Virus record (IMG/VR): IMGVR_UViG_3300008450_010267
Span: 1-46,105 of that record
Length of the DNA: 46,105 nt
Strand: one strand, 5' to 3'
Source: a virus
The notes below the pieces were generated by a model, which saw only the letters and a program-made list of their open reading frames with translations, was not told where the DNA came from and did not search any database. This document shows, one piece after another, positions 38,832-46,105 of this stretch. A program made the position numbers and the translations under genes. Position 1 is the first letter of the stretch. Every line of letters begins with the position of its first letter.

Positions 38832-39089
38832 CTATAATAAAGTCAAATTCAACTTTTCAGTTACCCAACGATAAGCCTCAGTATTGATATCTTCGGTTTG
38901 TCCCCAATTAGCATAGTCACCTCCATTCATCATTACACTACCTTCAGATAGTACTTCATTAACGTTTGAGGTTAATGTGTAATAGAAAGTGGCGCTGTCT
39001 ATTAAATTATCTACAGTGTATATTTTAATATACTCTGCTAATTTTTGGGATCCGTCTTTCCAGGATATTACAGGTTGTATTTGTCTCAT
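38832..39089 (-). CDS. Small virion-type hypothetical protein, 85 aa
   Basis: MRQIQPVISWKDGSQKLAEY starts a small beta-rich protein with YYTLTSNVNEVLSEGSVMM and NGGDYANWGQTEDINTEAYR; such DGS..-containing short proteins with an ending like AYRWVTEKL recur beside tail genes of large phages. It starts 3 nt after the stop of the large tail protein. Probable structural accessory. Confidence 0.6.
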   Translation of the reverse strand: MRQIQPVISWKDGSQKLAEYIKIYTVDNLIDSATFYYTLTSNVNEVLSEGSVMMNGGDYANWGQTEDINTEAYRWVTEKLNLTLL

Positions 39090-39092
39090 ATT

Positions 39093-42000
39093 TTAAAACA
39101 TTATAATGGTTCTCCACATTTCAGTACCAGTATGTCTCATTATATATAGGTATTTTAATCCTTCTGCTGTTTGAATAATTTCCATTCTACTTCCTAAAAC
39201 TGCAGTAGACATACCGTAAGGAATAAATCCAAATCCATCAATTCTATTTTTAACTATGTCATAGTAAAATATTCTACCTGTAGCATCTCTCTGAAAATAG
39301 AATCTATCTTGACCATCATATGCATACATCGTACCTGTAGTTAAGGTTTCACCATGGCCAAATATAAACATACCATATCTAGAGCGATTAGTACCTAAAT
39401 CATATACATCGAAGGTATGAGAAGCACCACCTCTTGGTAATACTAACAATTTTCCTCTATTAGCAAGATCAGTAGTACCAAAGTTCCAAGCTATGCTAAT
39501 ACCAGCACCCATAGCTGGTTTACCTAAAATTGTATATGTTGAGGAGATATCTGGAGATGTAATACTAGCAAATGTTATTGTATTTACTGTATTAGAAGAA
39601 ATTGTAGTTTCTTGTTGATAACCAGTACCAGAAGTAACAATTACCCTTTTACCAGCCCATTGGTTTACTTTCCATCTCTTGTTATTATCTTGTATTGTAG
39701 TACCAGAACCTGCTGTTACAGATCCGTAAGCATCATGAATTTGATAATACGAAGCTGTATTTGGAACTAAACCAATATTTAAAACAGTTGAGGCAAATGG
39801 AGATGTTGTAGATGTTCCTCCTCCAAAACCAGTAAATATAGTAGCACCAGATCCAGTCCAAGCAATTCCATTAGGAGAATAAGCTAATGTGTTAGTACCT
39901 TGACCAGCAGCTACGAAACGAAGGCCATTCCAAGATACACCTAAACCAGCTGTACTAAATATTGATGTTCCTAATCCAGTCCAAGTAGAACCACTATCTA
40001 AAGAATAAGCAATGTGGTTTGTACCAGTTCCAACAGCTACTGCTGTTGAACCATTCCATACTATATGATTACCTTGAGTTGTAAATATAGATGAACCTAA
40101 TCCACCCCATGTTACACCATCAGAAGAGGTAGCTATTGTATTTACTCCTGATCCCACAGCTATGAATTTATCATTAGCCCATGTTACTCCTCTACCAAAA
40201 GCAGTAAAGGTAGCAGCACCAGAACCAGACCAAATAATACCATCAGAAGATTGTGCTATTGTGTTTGTACCTTGACCTACAGCTACAAATTTAGATCCAT
40301 TCCAAGTTACACCGTTACCAGCAGTACTGAATATACTTGTGCCTAAACCGTTCCAAGTAACACCATCATTAGACCATGCTATTGTGTTTGTACCTTGACC
40401 TACAGCTACGAAACGGATACCATTCCAAACAACATCATTACCTATAGTACTAAATACAGTAGCTCCTAAACCAGTCCATGTAATACCATCGTTTGAATAG
40501 GCAAGAGTATTTGTACCTGTACCTACACCTACAAATCGAGTACCACTCCATATTGCTCTAGAACCGGTTGTAGTAAATACAGTAGCACCGTTGGCTATCC
40601 AAGTTAAACCATTGTCATCAGAATAAGCTAATGTATTTGTACCTGTACCTAGGGCAATTGTTCTACCTAAAGTTAAACTACTACTAGTGTTTGATACAAC
40701 AATATCTTCTACTTCATTGTTGCTATTTATATCTATAATTCTTATCTTATTATTATTAAAAGCACCTGGGAACCAGTTTTTAGTATTGTCTACAATAAGG
40801 TTTGTACTTCCTGAAGTAACATATCCATAAGACAATTGGTCATCTGCAAGATAGCTTACATCACGACCAAATGCTTCTAAATCTTGAATAAAATATCTTG
40901 AGTTACCGTTTGTTGGAGCAACACCACCTATGAACGAAATGGTTGTTGGAGAGTTACCTATAATTCTTCTCCAAGTAATAGTACCAGTTAAACCGTTTGA
41001 TTGTATACCAAGCAATTTACCTGCAAATTTATTTACAGGCCAGTTTCTACAAACATCAACTAATAAGTTAGTTGCTAAAGCATATTTTGGAGAAGCGGCT
41101 AAGTAAGATCCTGTTAATGATCCTGTAATGATAGCTTCTACTACTGTAGCTGATTGAATGCCGTTAATGGTATAATTAGCATTCCAAAAACTTGCACTTA
41201 AGCCTCCTAAGCTTCCGCTATCACCAGCAAACGTTACTGTGTTTCCTATAGAGAAATCATGGTTTATAGCTGTAGTAAATACAGCTGCTGAGCCAGTAGA
41301 TACAATTTCAATTGTACAACCAGTACCAGCACCACCAGAAGTTGCTCTACCAGTACCTGGGGTATAGCCAGATCCTAGGGAGAATAAAGACATACTAATT
41401 ATACTACCTGTATAATTTATAGCTTCAACACGTACTCTTCCATTTGTACCACCTGTAGTAATATTTAATACATCACCTTGGACATAACCAGAACCAGAAG
41501 CTGTTGGAACAGGATTTATAGCTGTGATAGAACCTGATACTTTAGTAGCAGTTGTAACACCTTGATGTTGATAAGGAGCGGAGGATGTTTTTAGTAAGGC
41601 TAACTGTAGAGCAACCCCACTATCTAAAAGATGACCATTACCCCATAAACTTGGTTCTGGTTCATATTTCATTAATTGTGCTCTAGCATTACCAGCAAGA
41701 TATATTGGTTCTTCTATTGTAAATTTATACACACTAGAAGTATCAGGTAATGTAGTCCAATCTGTAGAAAGTCTAAATGTATTTGCTGTATTAGCAATAA
41801 TTCTTTTTGATTGTCCTATACCAGATCCACTTACAATTTTTATATTATATCCAGCATAGCTTCCTGTTGCTAAAGTAAAACCTGTAGTTGTTAAAGAAGT
41901 AGATGATGCTGCACTTGCAGTATAAGATCCAGAAAGAGAAGCTGTAAATAAATTTTCTGCTAATGGCATTATAGCCCAGTCTGTACCTAAACTAGCAAGA

Positions 42001-42848
42001 GGAGAAGAAGCAGGAGATAATTTTTGAACAAATCTATCACTTATGATATCATAATAATAAAATGCACTTGTTTGTGAAAGCCACCAAATACCTCCTGACA
42101 TTAACATAAACTTAGAAGAACCATCTGGTGTTGTTTCCCAAGGAGAATCAACAGTAACAACTTGGCTTGTAATAGCATATTGGGCTTGTGTACCTGCAGT
42201 AACGTTTAAGGTACCATATGGGGCAAGAGTAGAGAAAGGGGTCATTAATAAATCTCTACCTTCATAGTTAGCATCAAATACAGTTAAACTACCTGTATCA
42301 TTATAAACAACATTTCTAAATTGAGAGAAACCAGTACCAAAGTTTATCAATACAGAATATCCTTCCCATTGATTAAATTTCCATTTCTTTAAACCATCTG
42401 TTAATATGTTTTGAGATACTGCTGTTACTAAACCAGAATCGTGTGTTATCTCCCGATTAGCAGATACAATTGTTCTTTCTTGTCCTGCTCCCTTACCACT
42501 AACAATTTTAATTTTTAATCCTGTTAAATCAGTATTTCCTCCAACTGAAGGGATTTGAAGAGTTGTAGAAGTAGCATTGAGAACCATCCCACGGAATCCT
42601 TGGTTTTTAACGTATTGAACTGCTAAAGCACCTGCTGGGGTAACGTTTGTACTTAACTGTTGCCATGTATCACCCCAAGTATCATAGCGATATAAAACGT
42701 TAGAGGCAAAATAGTACATATATCTATCAAGACCATCTCTAGCTGTTGTTAAAGCAGTTAAAGCAGAAGTGTTACCTGCTGGGTTAAATCGCATCCATTC
42801 CCATACTGGTAAATCGACTTGTTTCTTCAAATTGTTAGTAAGTGCCAT
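39093..42848 (-). CDS. Large tail/receptor-binding-type protein with beta-propeller repeats, 1251 aa
   Basis: Complete from ATG 42848 (MALTNNLKKQVDLPVWEWMR). Residues about 60-730 hold several copies of a short module (W-x-VN-x-W-x-G-x-x-V..SGTG..Q...I.SNT). Residues 734-1011 have seven repeats of about 41 residues (pattern GTGTNTLAYSNDGITWTGLG, then FSTIGNDVVWNGIRFVAV). Seven S-x-D-G-x-x-W repeats suit a seven-bladed BNR/sialidase-like propeller. The last 240 residues include the repeated module again and YDGQDRFYFQRDATG. It is probably a tail-tip or fibre protein that binds host glycans. Confidence 0.8.
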   Translation of the reverse strand: MALTNNLKKQVDLPVWEWMRFNPAGNTSALTALTTARDGLDRYMYYFASNVLYRYDTWGDTWQQLSTNVTPAGALAVQYVKNQGFRGMVLNATSTTLQIPSVGGNTDLTGLKIKIVSGKGAGQERTIVSANREITHDSGLVTAVSQNILTDGLKKWKFNQWEGYSVLINFGTGFSQFRNVVYNDTGSLTVFDANYEGRDLLMTPFSTLAPYGTLNVTAGTQAQYAITSQVVTVDSPWETTPDGSSKFMLMSGGIWWLSQTSAFYYYDIISDRFVQKLSPASSPLASLGTDWAIMPLAENLFTASLSGSYTASAASSTSLTTTGFTLATGSYAGYNIKIVSGSGIGQSKRIIANTANTFRLSTDWTTLPDTSSVYKFTIEEPIYLAGNARAQLMKYEPEPSLWGNGHLLDSGVALQLALLKTSSAPYQHQGVTTATKVSGSITAINPVPTASGSGYVQGDVLNITTGGTNGRVRVEAINYTGSIISMSLFSLGSGYTPGTGRATSGGAGTGCTIEIVSTGSAAVFTTAINHDFSIGNTVTFAGDSGSLGGLSASFWNANYTINGIQSATVVEAIITGSLTGSYLAASPKYALATNLLVDVCRNWPVNKFAGKLLGIQSNGLTGTITWRRIIGNSPTTISFIGGVAPTNGNSRYFIQDLEAFGRDVSYLADDQLSYGYVTSGSTNLIVDNTKNWFPGAFNNNKIRIIDINSNNEVEDIVVSNTSSSLTLGRTIALGTGTNTLAYSDDNGLTWIANGATVFTTTGSRAIWSGTRFVGVGTGTNTLAYSNDGITWTGLGATVFSTIGNDVVWNGIRFVAVGQGTNTIAWSNDGVTWNGLGTSIFSTAGNGVTWNGSKFVAVGQGTNTIAQSSDGIIWSGSGAATFTAFGRGVTWANDKFIAVGSGVNTIATSSDGVTWGGLGSSIFTTQGNHIVWNGSTAVAVGTGTNHIAYSLDSGSTWTGLGTSIFSTAGLGVSWNGLRFVAAGQGTNTLAYSPNGIAWTGSGATIFTGFGGGTSTTSPFASTVLNIGLVPNTASYYQIHDAYGSVTAGSGTTIQDNNKRWKVNQWAGKRVIVTSGTGYQQETTISSNTVNTITFASITSPDISSTYTILGKPAMGAGISIAWNFGTTDLANRGKLLVLPRGGASHTFDVYDLGTNRSRYGMFIFGHGETLTTGTMYAYDGQDRFYFQRDATGRIFYYDIVKNRIDGFGFIPYGMSTAVLGSRMEIIQTAEGLKYLYIMRHTGTEMWRTIIMF
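39815..40649 (-). repeat. Tandem repeats of about 123 bp coding for propeller blades
   Basis: Seven consecutive units of about 41 codons in the 1251-aa gene. At DNA level the GGTACAAATACA-type start of each unit recurs, with enough similarity that repeat-number change by recombination is possible. Confidence 0.85.
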
Positions 42849-42862
42849 CTTTTATTTTGTTA

Positions 42863-43360
42863 TTATGAATTTGTTAAATTATTTCTTATACCTGTGTTGT
42901 ATGCTGTTCTAGCCCAATCAACAAGTTGGAATCTTGCATCAACGTTGGCTAATTGGTTGAGAGTTGTTACGTTTACAGTACCACCTATAGGAACAGTAAC
43001 AGGAACAGCATCTATAGTAACCCTTTGTCTTTGGTTAGAATCTGTTGTAGCTAATGGTGTTAATAATTGTACTATTCTTCTTAATAAGATTATTGCATCT
43101 TCAGATGCGGCCTGACCATTCAAATCTAAAAATATTTGTAATGAATCAGAATTAGACATAGTGGTAGTATCATAGTTTAATGTTAGTACATTATTAGATA
43201 TAGTACCACCTTTGTTAGGATCAGCAAAATTGTATACGATAACATTATCTGTTACGTTAGTGATAATCAATACTCTGTTCAATGTTACTTCCTCAGCAGT
43301 ATTGAAAGTAATCTGCTTTGCAGCAGCATCAAACGTATAATTTTCAAATAATAGTTTCAT
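42863..43360 (-). CDS. Conserved virion structural-type protein, 165 aa
   Basis: MKLLFENYTFDAAAKQITFN starts an N-terminal beta domain with NRVLIITNVTDNVIVYNFAD; a middle part (DSLQIFLDLNGQAASEDAII) and an amphipathic C-terminus (ANVDARFQLVDWARTAYNTG) follow. This layout occurs in tail-proximal proteins of large phages. It sits between fibre genes and starts 2 nt from a TATTTATA box. No exact family recalled. Confidence 0.6.
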   Translation of the reverse strand: MKLLFENYTFDAAAKQITFNTAEEVTLNRVLIITNVTDNVIVYNFADPNKGGTISNNVLTLNYDTTTMSNSDSLQIFLDLNGQAASEDAIILLRRIVQLLTPLATTDSNQRQRVTIDAVPVTVPIGGTVNVTTLNQLANVDARFQLVDWARTAYNTGIRNNLTNS

Positions 43361-43381
43361 ATATAAATAAATATGTGTTTT

Positions 43382-43918
43382 TTATGTTTGACCTAATGCT
43401 ACGGAAAAAGCAATCATTGTAGCATAAAGATCATCTCCGTTTAATATTATTGATCCTGAAACGTTTAAGTTATTAGCGTAAGATGCTGTTAAAGCGTTTT
43501 GTGCCCAACTTGCAGTTCCGTGTAATGAACTTGTTACACTAGTTATATTTAAACTACCAGTAGTATAAATAGAGCCACTTGTAAACATTGAACCAGTAAA
43601 TATCAAAGTATCAACGTTTGAAGAAAATACATCTGTGTTTACAGATCCTAATAAAGTAGTTGAACCTGTTACTAATAATGAACCTGTTATTACGGCTGAG
43701 CCAGAGAATGGAAATCCTGCTCCAGCACCGGCATTTATAGCATATGATGCTGTTGCGGCGAAACTAGAAGTACCAGCAAACTGTGATGAACTAGAGCCAG
43801 TCCAATTATTAAAATCAGCGGATGATGATAATGCTAAGTCTTCTAAATACTGTAGGTTATCATCTCCTTCCTGGAATGTTAATGGTGAACCTTTTACTAG
43901 TCTTTTTATTAATGCCAT
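43382..43918 (-). CDS. Short tail-fibre protein with TGS and TASYA repeats, 178 aa
   Basis: Starts MALIKRLVKGSPLTFQEGDD, a conserved fibre N-terminus, then Ser/Ala-rich FAGTSSFAATASYAIN, the repeated GSLLVTGST/GSIYTTGSLNIT units and GTASWAQNALTASYA. The repeats resemble the trimeric beta-solenoid shafts of fibres of Bacteroidota phages. The C-terminus (DDLYATMIAFSVALGQT) is short and lacks a large receptor domain. Rich in Ser and Thr, so a candidate acceptor of phage glycosylation. Confidence 0.75.
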   Translation of the reverse strand: MALIKRLVKGSPLTFQEGDDNLQYLEDLALSSSADFNNWTGSSSSQFAGTSSFAATASYAINAGAGAGFPFSGSAVITGSLLVTGSTTLLGSVNTDVFSSNVDTLIFTGSMFTSGSIYTTGSLNITSVTSSLHGTASWAQNALTASYANNLNVSGSIILNGDDLYATMIAFSVALGQT

Positions 43919-43920
43919 CT

Positions 43921-44160
43921 TTACTGATATATAATTTCAAAGTATGGTAATCCACCTTCAGTATCATAATAATCTTCTGGTGTAAAATATGTTAATATTT
44001 GTTGTCCTATTGGGTAGTTATTGGTTTCTTTAACTATACCAGGTAATGGTAAATCTTTTTCGAAGAATCCCGGAGTACCCGTTGCTGCTCGTGGCTTTAT
44101 TGTTTTTTTAGAACTACCTAAACTAGGTGGGATAGGTCGTATTCTATTATTAAAACTCAT
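43921..44160 (-). CDS. Small hypothetical virion-type protein, 79 aa
   Basis: MSFNNRIRPIPPSLGSSKKT is a basic, Pro-rich start; FFEKDLPLPGIVKETNNYPI and YFTPEDYYDTEGGLPYFEII follow. It is located between two fibre genes, without family match by memory. A short adaptor or fibre-attachment protein is possible. Starts 17 nt after a TATTTATA box. Confidence 0.55.
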   Translation of the reverse strand: MSFNNRIRPIPPSLGSSKKTIKPRAATGTPGFFEKDLPLPGIVKETNNYPIGQQILTYFTPEDYYDTEGGLPYFEIIYQ

Positions 44161-44203
44161 GAGCAGTATTATTTACATATAAATATTGAAATATTGCAAC
44201 GCC

Positions 44204-46105
44204 TTACAATAATGATACTTGTCTCCAGTTAATTCCGTCGTGGAAGTATAAGCTACTACCCGATGTTGCTAAGCTACCTGTAGTACCTGTTGGTAATGGA
44301 TTGGACGGAGCTAAGTTTAGAACTGATGTAATATTCAATGAACCAGTTACTGTGGCTGATCCACTAACATCTAATGTGGCATTAGCTGTTGTTTTATTTA
44401 TAGATATGTTTCCACTTGAATTTATACGCATTCTCTCTGATCCAGTGGTTGAGAATGCTATGCTACCGAAACTTGGCATCCACATGCCTGACCCTGTATC
44501 ACCCAGGAAAGTATAGGTAGGAGAGGCCGCTGTAAGACCGGCTCCTAATGAGCTTGCATTTAGGTAATAGTTTCTAAAGGCCTGGTCATTGAAAATAGCA
44601 CCACCAACATTTAATGGTCCTCCACTAATTCTAACACTACCATCAGGAGAAAAAGTAGTGTTAACACTTCCTGAGGTTATTATTCTTACAGGAATGTTTC
44701 CATTGGCTGGAGTTCCTATATTCATAATAGGAACATCATTTACACCAATAAAACCATATTCTCCTTGGCCAGGAGTTCTTAAAGAAATTCTTGGAGATCC
44801 TGAAAGTATAAGTAGTTCTGATAGACTACCAGATCCATTTATGGCTAAACTGCCACTAATGCTAGCAGATCCAGTTAATGTTAATGAACTAGGTCCAATT
44901 GTAGTTCTAGTAATACCCGAACCATCAGATATATATAAAGTTCTATTAGAAATACCTACATCACCAGCAAACTGGAAGTTATTGTAACCATTGCTAAATC
45001 TTGTAAATGAGTTTGCATAACTAACTTCAACTGTGTAAGTTCCAGCATAATTATTTCCAGCAAAGGTAAAGGCATCATATACACCCCCACCAGCAACAAG
45101 ACGAACATCAGCACCACCTACTGAGTTGTTCATGTGTACACCATTGACTATACGAGCAGATCCACTAACATTTAATTTATGTCCTAAACTTGAAGTAAAT
45201 CCTAGTGATAAGCTACCTGTATTATCAAGTCGAGCTGTTTCAACTGATCCTGTATTGTAGAAGGTTATTGGACCATTTGAGGCACCTATTCTAATACCTC
45301 CAGCACCTGCTGTTTCCATAGCAAAATAGGAACCAACATATGTAGAATACATTGTTAATGTACCTTCAATGCCACCTTGGTTAGCAGCAGCAAATCCGGC
45401 ATGTGCACCACTATTTCCTTGTGGGTTTGATATTCTTATTCTCTTAGGTGTTGGTCCACCTGTTCTTCCTACAACATCTATAATGGTGTCTGAGTTAGAT
45501 ATTGTGACTGTATCTGTAGGTACTACTTGTATACCAAATGATCCTGTAACTGAAGTAGTACTGATGATAGTACTTCCAAGAGATGTTGTGTCTGTTGATG
45601 ATAGAGAAGTAGCTGTTATACTAGGAGAGGTAATAGTATTAGCAATGAAAGAACCAGAAACTCTACCTGTTCCAACAACATCAAGTTTATAACCAGCATC
45701 TGTTGTTGTTCCTATAAGTATATTACCACCAGGAGTTACTTGTAATCTTGTAGTACTAGAAGTGTTAAGGTTTATTTTTTGAGCACCACCTATAGCATTT
45801 AATGTTAAATTTTCTGCTCCTACTTCTAAGAATGAATATGCTACTGAGGGGTTAAATGGATCCTGACCAGATCCAAATTGGAACTGAATGTATGGATCAT
45901 AACTATAATTACTTCTCATAATTAAGTTATATCCTCCACCACCAGTGTTATGTACATACATGACACCATTCTCTCCTGTTAATGCTGCACTTCCTCTAAC
46001 ATTTAGAGAACCTGTCATTACGAGAGATCCACTTAAATGTTGGTTTCCTTCTACTTGTAATTTATATGATCCAGTAACTTTAGTTATACGACCTATAAGA
46101 GTATC
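44204..46105 (-). CDS. Long tail-fibre protein, N-terminus outside the window (633 aa visible)
   Basis: The reading frame is open to the right edge, so the start lies beyond 46105; a Met at 46018 is internal, since the upstream codons continue the same repeat style (VTGSYKLQVEGNQHLSGSLV). Repeats of the type G-S-L-x-(V/I)-x-G-S alternate with TGNILIGTTTDAGYKLDVVG and FNSEGNISINKTT-like segments known from uncultured-phage and Flavobacterium-phage fibres. It ends with LYFHDGINWRQVSLL, a common C-terminal cap. Strongly Ser/Thr/Gly-rich; a probable target for glycosylation and for host recognition. Confidence 0.85.
   Translation of the reverse strand, partial: DTLIGRITKVTGSYKLQVEGNQHLSGSLVMTGSLNVRGSAALTGENGVMYVHNTGGGGYNLIMRSNYSYDPYIQFQFGSGQDPFNPSVAYSFLEVGAENLTLNAIGGAQKINLNTSSTTRLQVTPGGNILIGTTTDAGYKLDVVGTGRVSGSFIANTITSPSITATSLSSTDTTSLGSTIISTTSVTGSFGIQVVPTDTVTISNSDTIIDVVGRTGGPTPKRIRISNPQGNSGAHAGFAAANQGGIEGTLTMYSTYVGSYFAMETAGAGGIRIGASNGPITFYNTGSVETARLDNTGSLSLGFTSSLGHKLNVSGSARIVNGVHMNNSVGGADVRLVAGGGVYDAFTFAGNNYAGTYTVEVSYANSFTRFSNGYNNFQFAGDVGISNRTLYISDGSGITRTTIGPSSLTLTGSASISGSLAINGSGSLSELLILSGSPRISLRTPGQGEYGFIGVNDVPIMNIGTPANGNIPVRIITSGSVNTTFSPDGSVRISGGPLNVGGAIFNDQAFRNYYLNASSLGAGLTAASPTYTFLGDTGSGMWMPSFGSIAFSTTGSERMRINSSGNISINKTTANATLDVSGSATVTGSLNITSVLNLAPSNPLPTGTTGSLATSGSSLYFHDGINWRQVSLL

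Noticed and set aside
39815-40649. CRISPR-like array because of regular spacing of repeats
   Set aside because: Repeats are about 123 bp, diverged, in frame and code for beta-propeller blades; no short identical repeats with unique spacers.
45369-45692. Plus-strand open frame of 107 codons
   Set aside because: Antisense to the repetitive fibre gene; low-complexity complement.
1-46105. Integrase, attachment sites, transposases or insertion sequences
   Set aside because: None found; no recombinase motifs or terminal repeats were seen, which agrees with a lytic phage.

Overview
This window is a 46 kb piece of a large, AT-rich, T4-like tailed-phage genome. Every protein gene and RNA gene I can support lies on the minus strand, so the window reads from right to left as one co-oriented series of tightly packed, often overlapping genes. 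Phage identity rests on a family B DNA polymerase, a T4-type sliding clamp, both clamp-loader subunits, Ser/Gly-rich tail-fibre proteins, a lysis region, a tRNA array and many small membrane genes. A Bacteroidota (probably flavobacterial) host is suggested by the TGS/TASYA-type fibre repeats, the Bacteroidota-style secreted FN3-like domain and lipoproteins, a DUF4494-like protein, and starts with few strong Shine-Dalgarno sites. The host is an inference.

Layout in transcription order (right to left). 46105-38832: virion tail and fibre genes, including a 1251-residue protein with seven 41-residue repeats that probably form a beta-propeller. 38793-28861: replication and chaperone block with DNA polymerase, sliding clamp, Hsp20, GroES, GroEL, large clamp loader, zinc ribbon, small clamp loader, a MazG-like protein, a Cas4/RecB-type nuclease and a small ribbon-helix-helix-like protein. 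28851-10724: an 18 kb glycan cassette of about twenty genes, with glycosyltransferases of several families (GT2-, GT4-, GT10- and GT11-like, DUF707) and nucleotide-sugar enzymes (RmlB-like 4,6-dehydratase, RfbH-type 3-dehydrase, GDP-mannose 3,5-epimerase, several short-chain dehydrogenases). A ThDP enzyme of the acetolactate synthase family, a HAD phosphatase, a cupin and a DJ-1/PfpI protein sit among them. 10700-7708: a ClpP-like protease and small conserved phage genes. 7698-5361: RNA block with six clear tRNAs, two tRNA-like genes with abnormal anticodon regions, structured spacers and a tmRNA, with a secreted protein, a lipoprotein and a UVR-like protein between them. 5269-1865: lysis and membrane region with spanin-like pairs, a holin candidate and an NlpC/P60 endolysin. 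1838-1: small genes, a metallophosphoesterase and the N-terminus of ThyX, which runs off the left edge.

The most interesting content is the glycan cassette. A PMP/[2Fe-2S]-type 3-dehydrase next to a 4,6-dehydratase and an acetolactate-synthase-like ThDP enzyme is the gene combination used to make branched 3,6-dideoxysugars such as yersiniose. I propose that this phage makes an unusual sugar and transfers it, with other sugars, to its virion, its host surface or its DNA. Other notable points are a complete phage GroEL/GroES/Hsp20 set whose two intergenic gaps carry the same 14-bp sequence in opposite orientation, a phage tmRNA with its own degradation tag, the two odd tRNA-like genes, and a recurrent promoter-like element before several genes. 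Seven short genes that ordinary ORF length cut-offs would miss were identified (at 1, 1716, 2314, 2724, 6233 and 8888, plus the left-edge continuation of the fibre gene at 46105 as an open partial).
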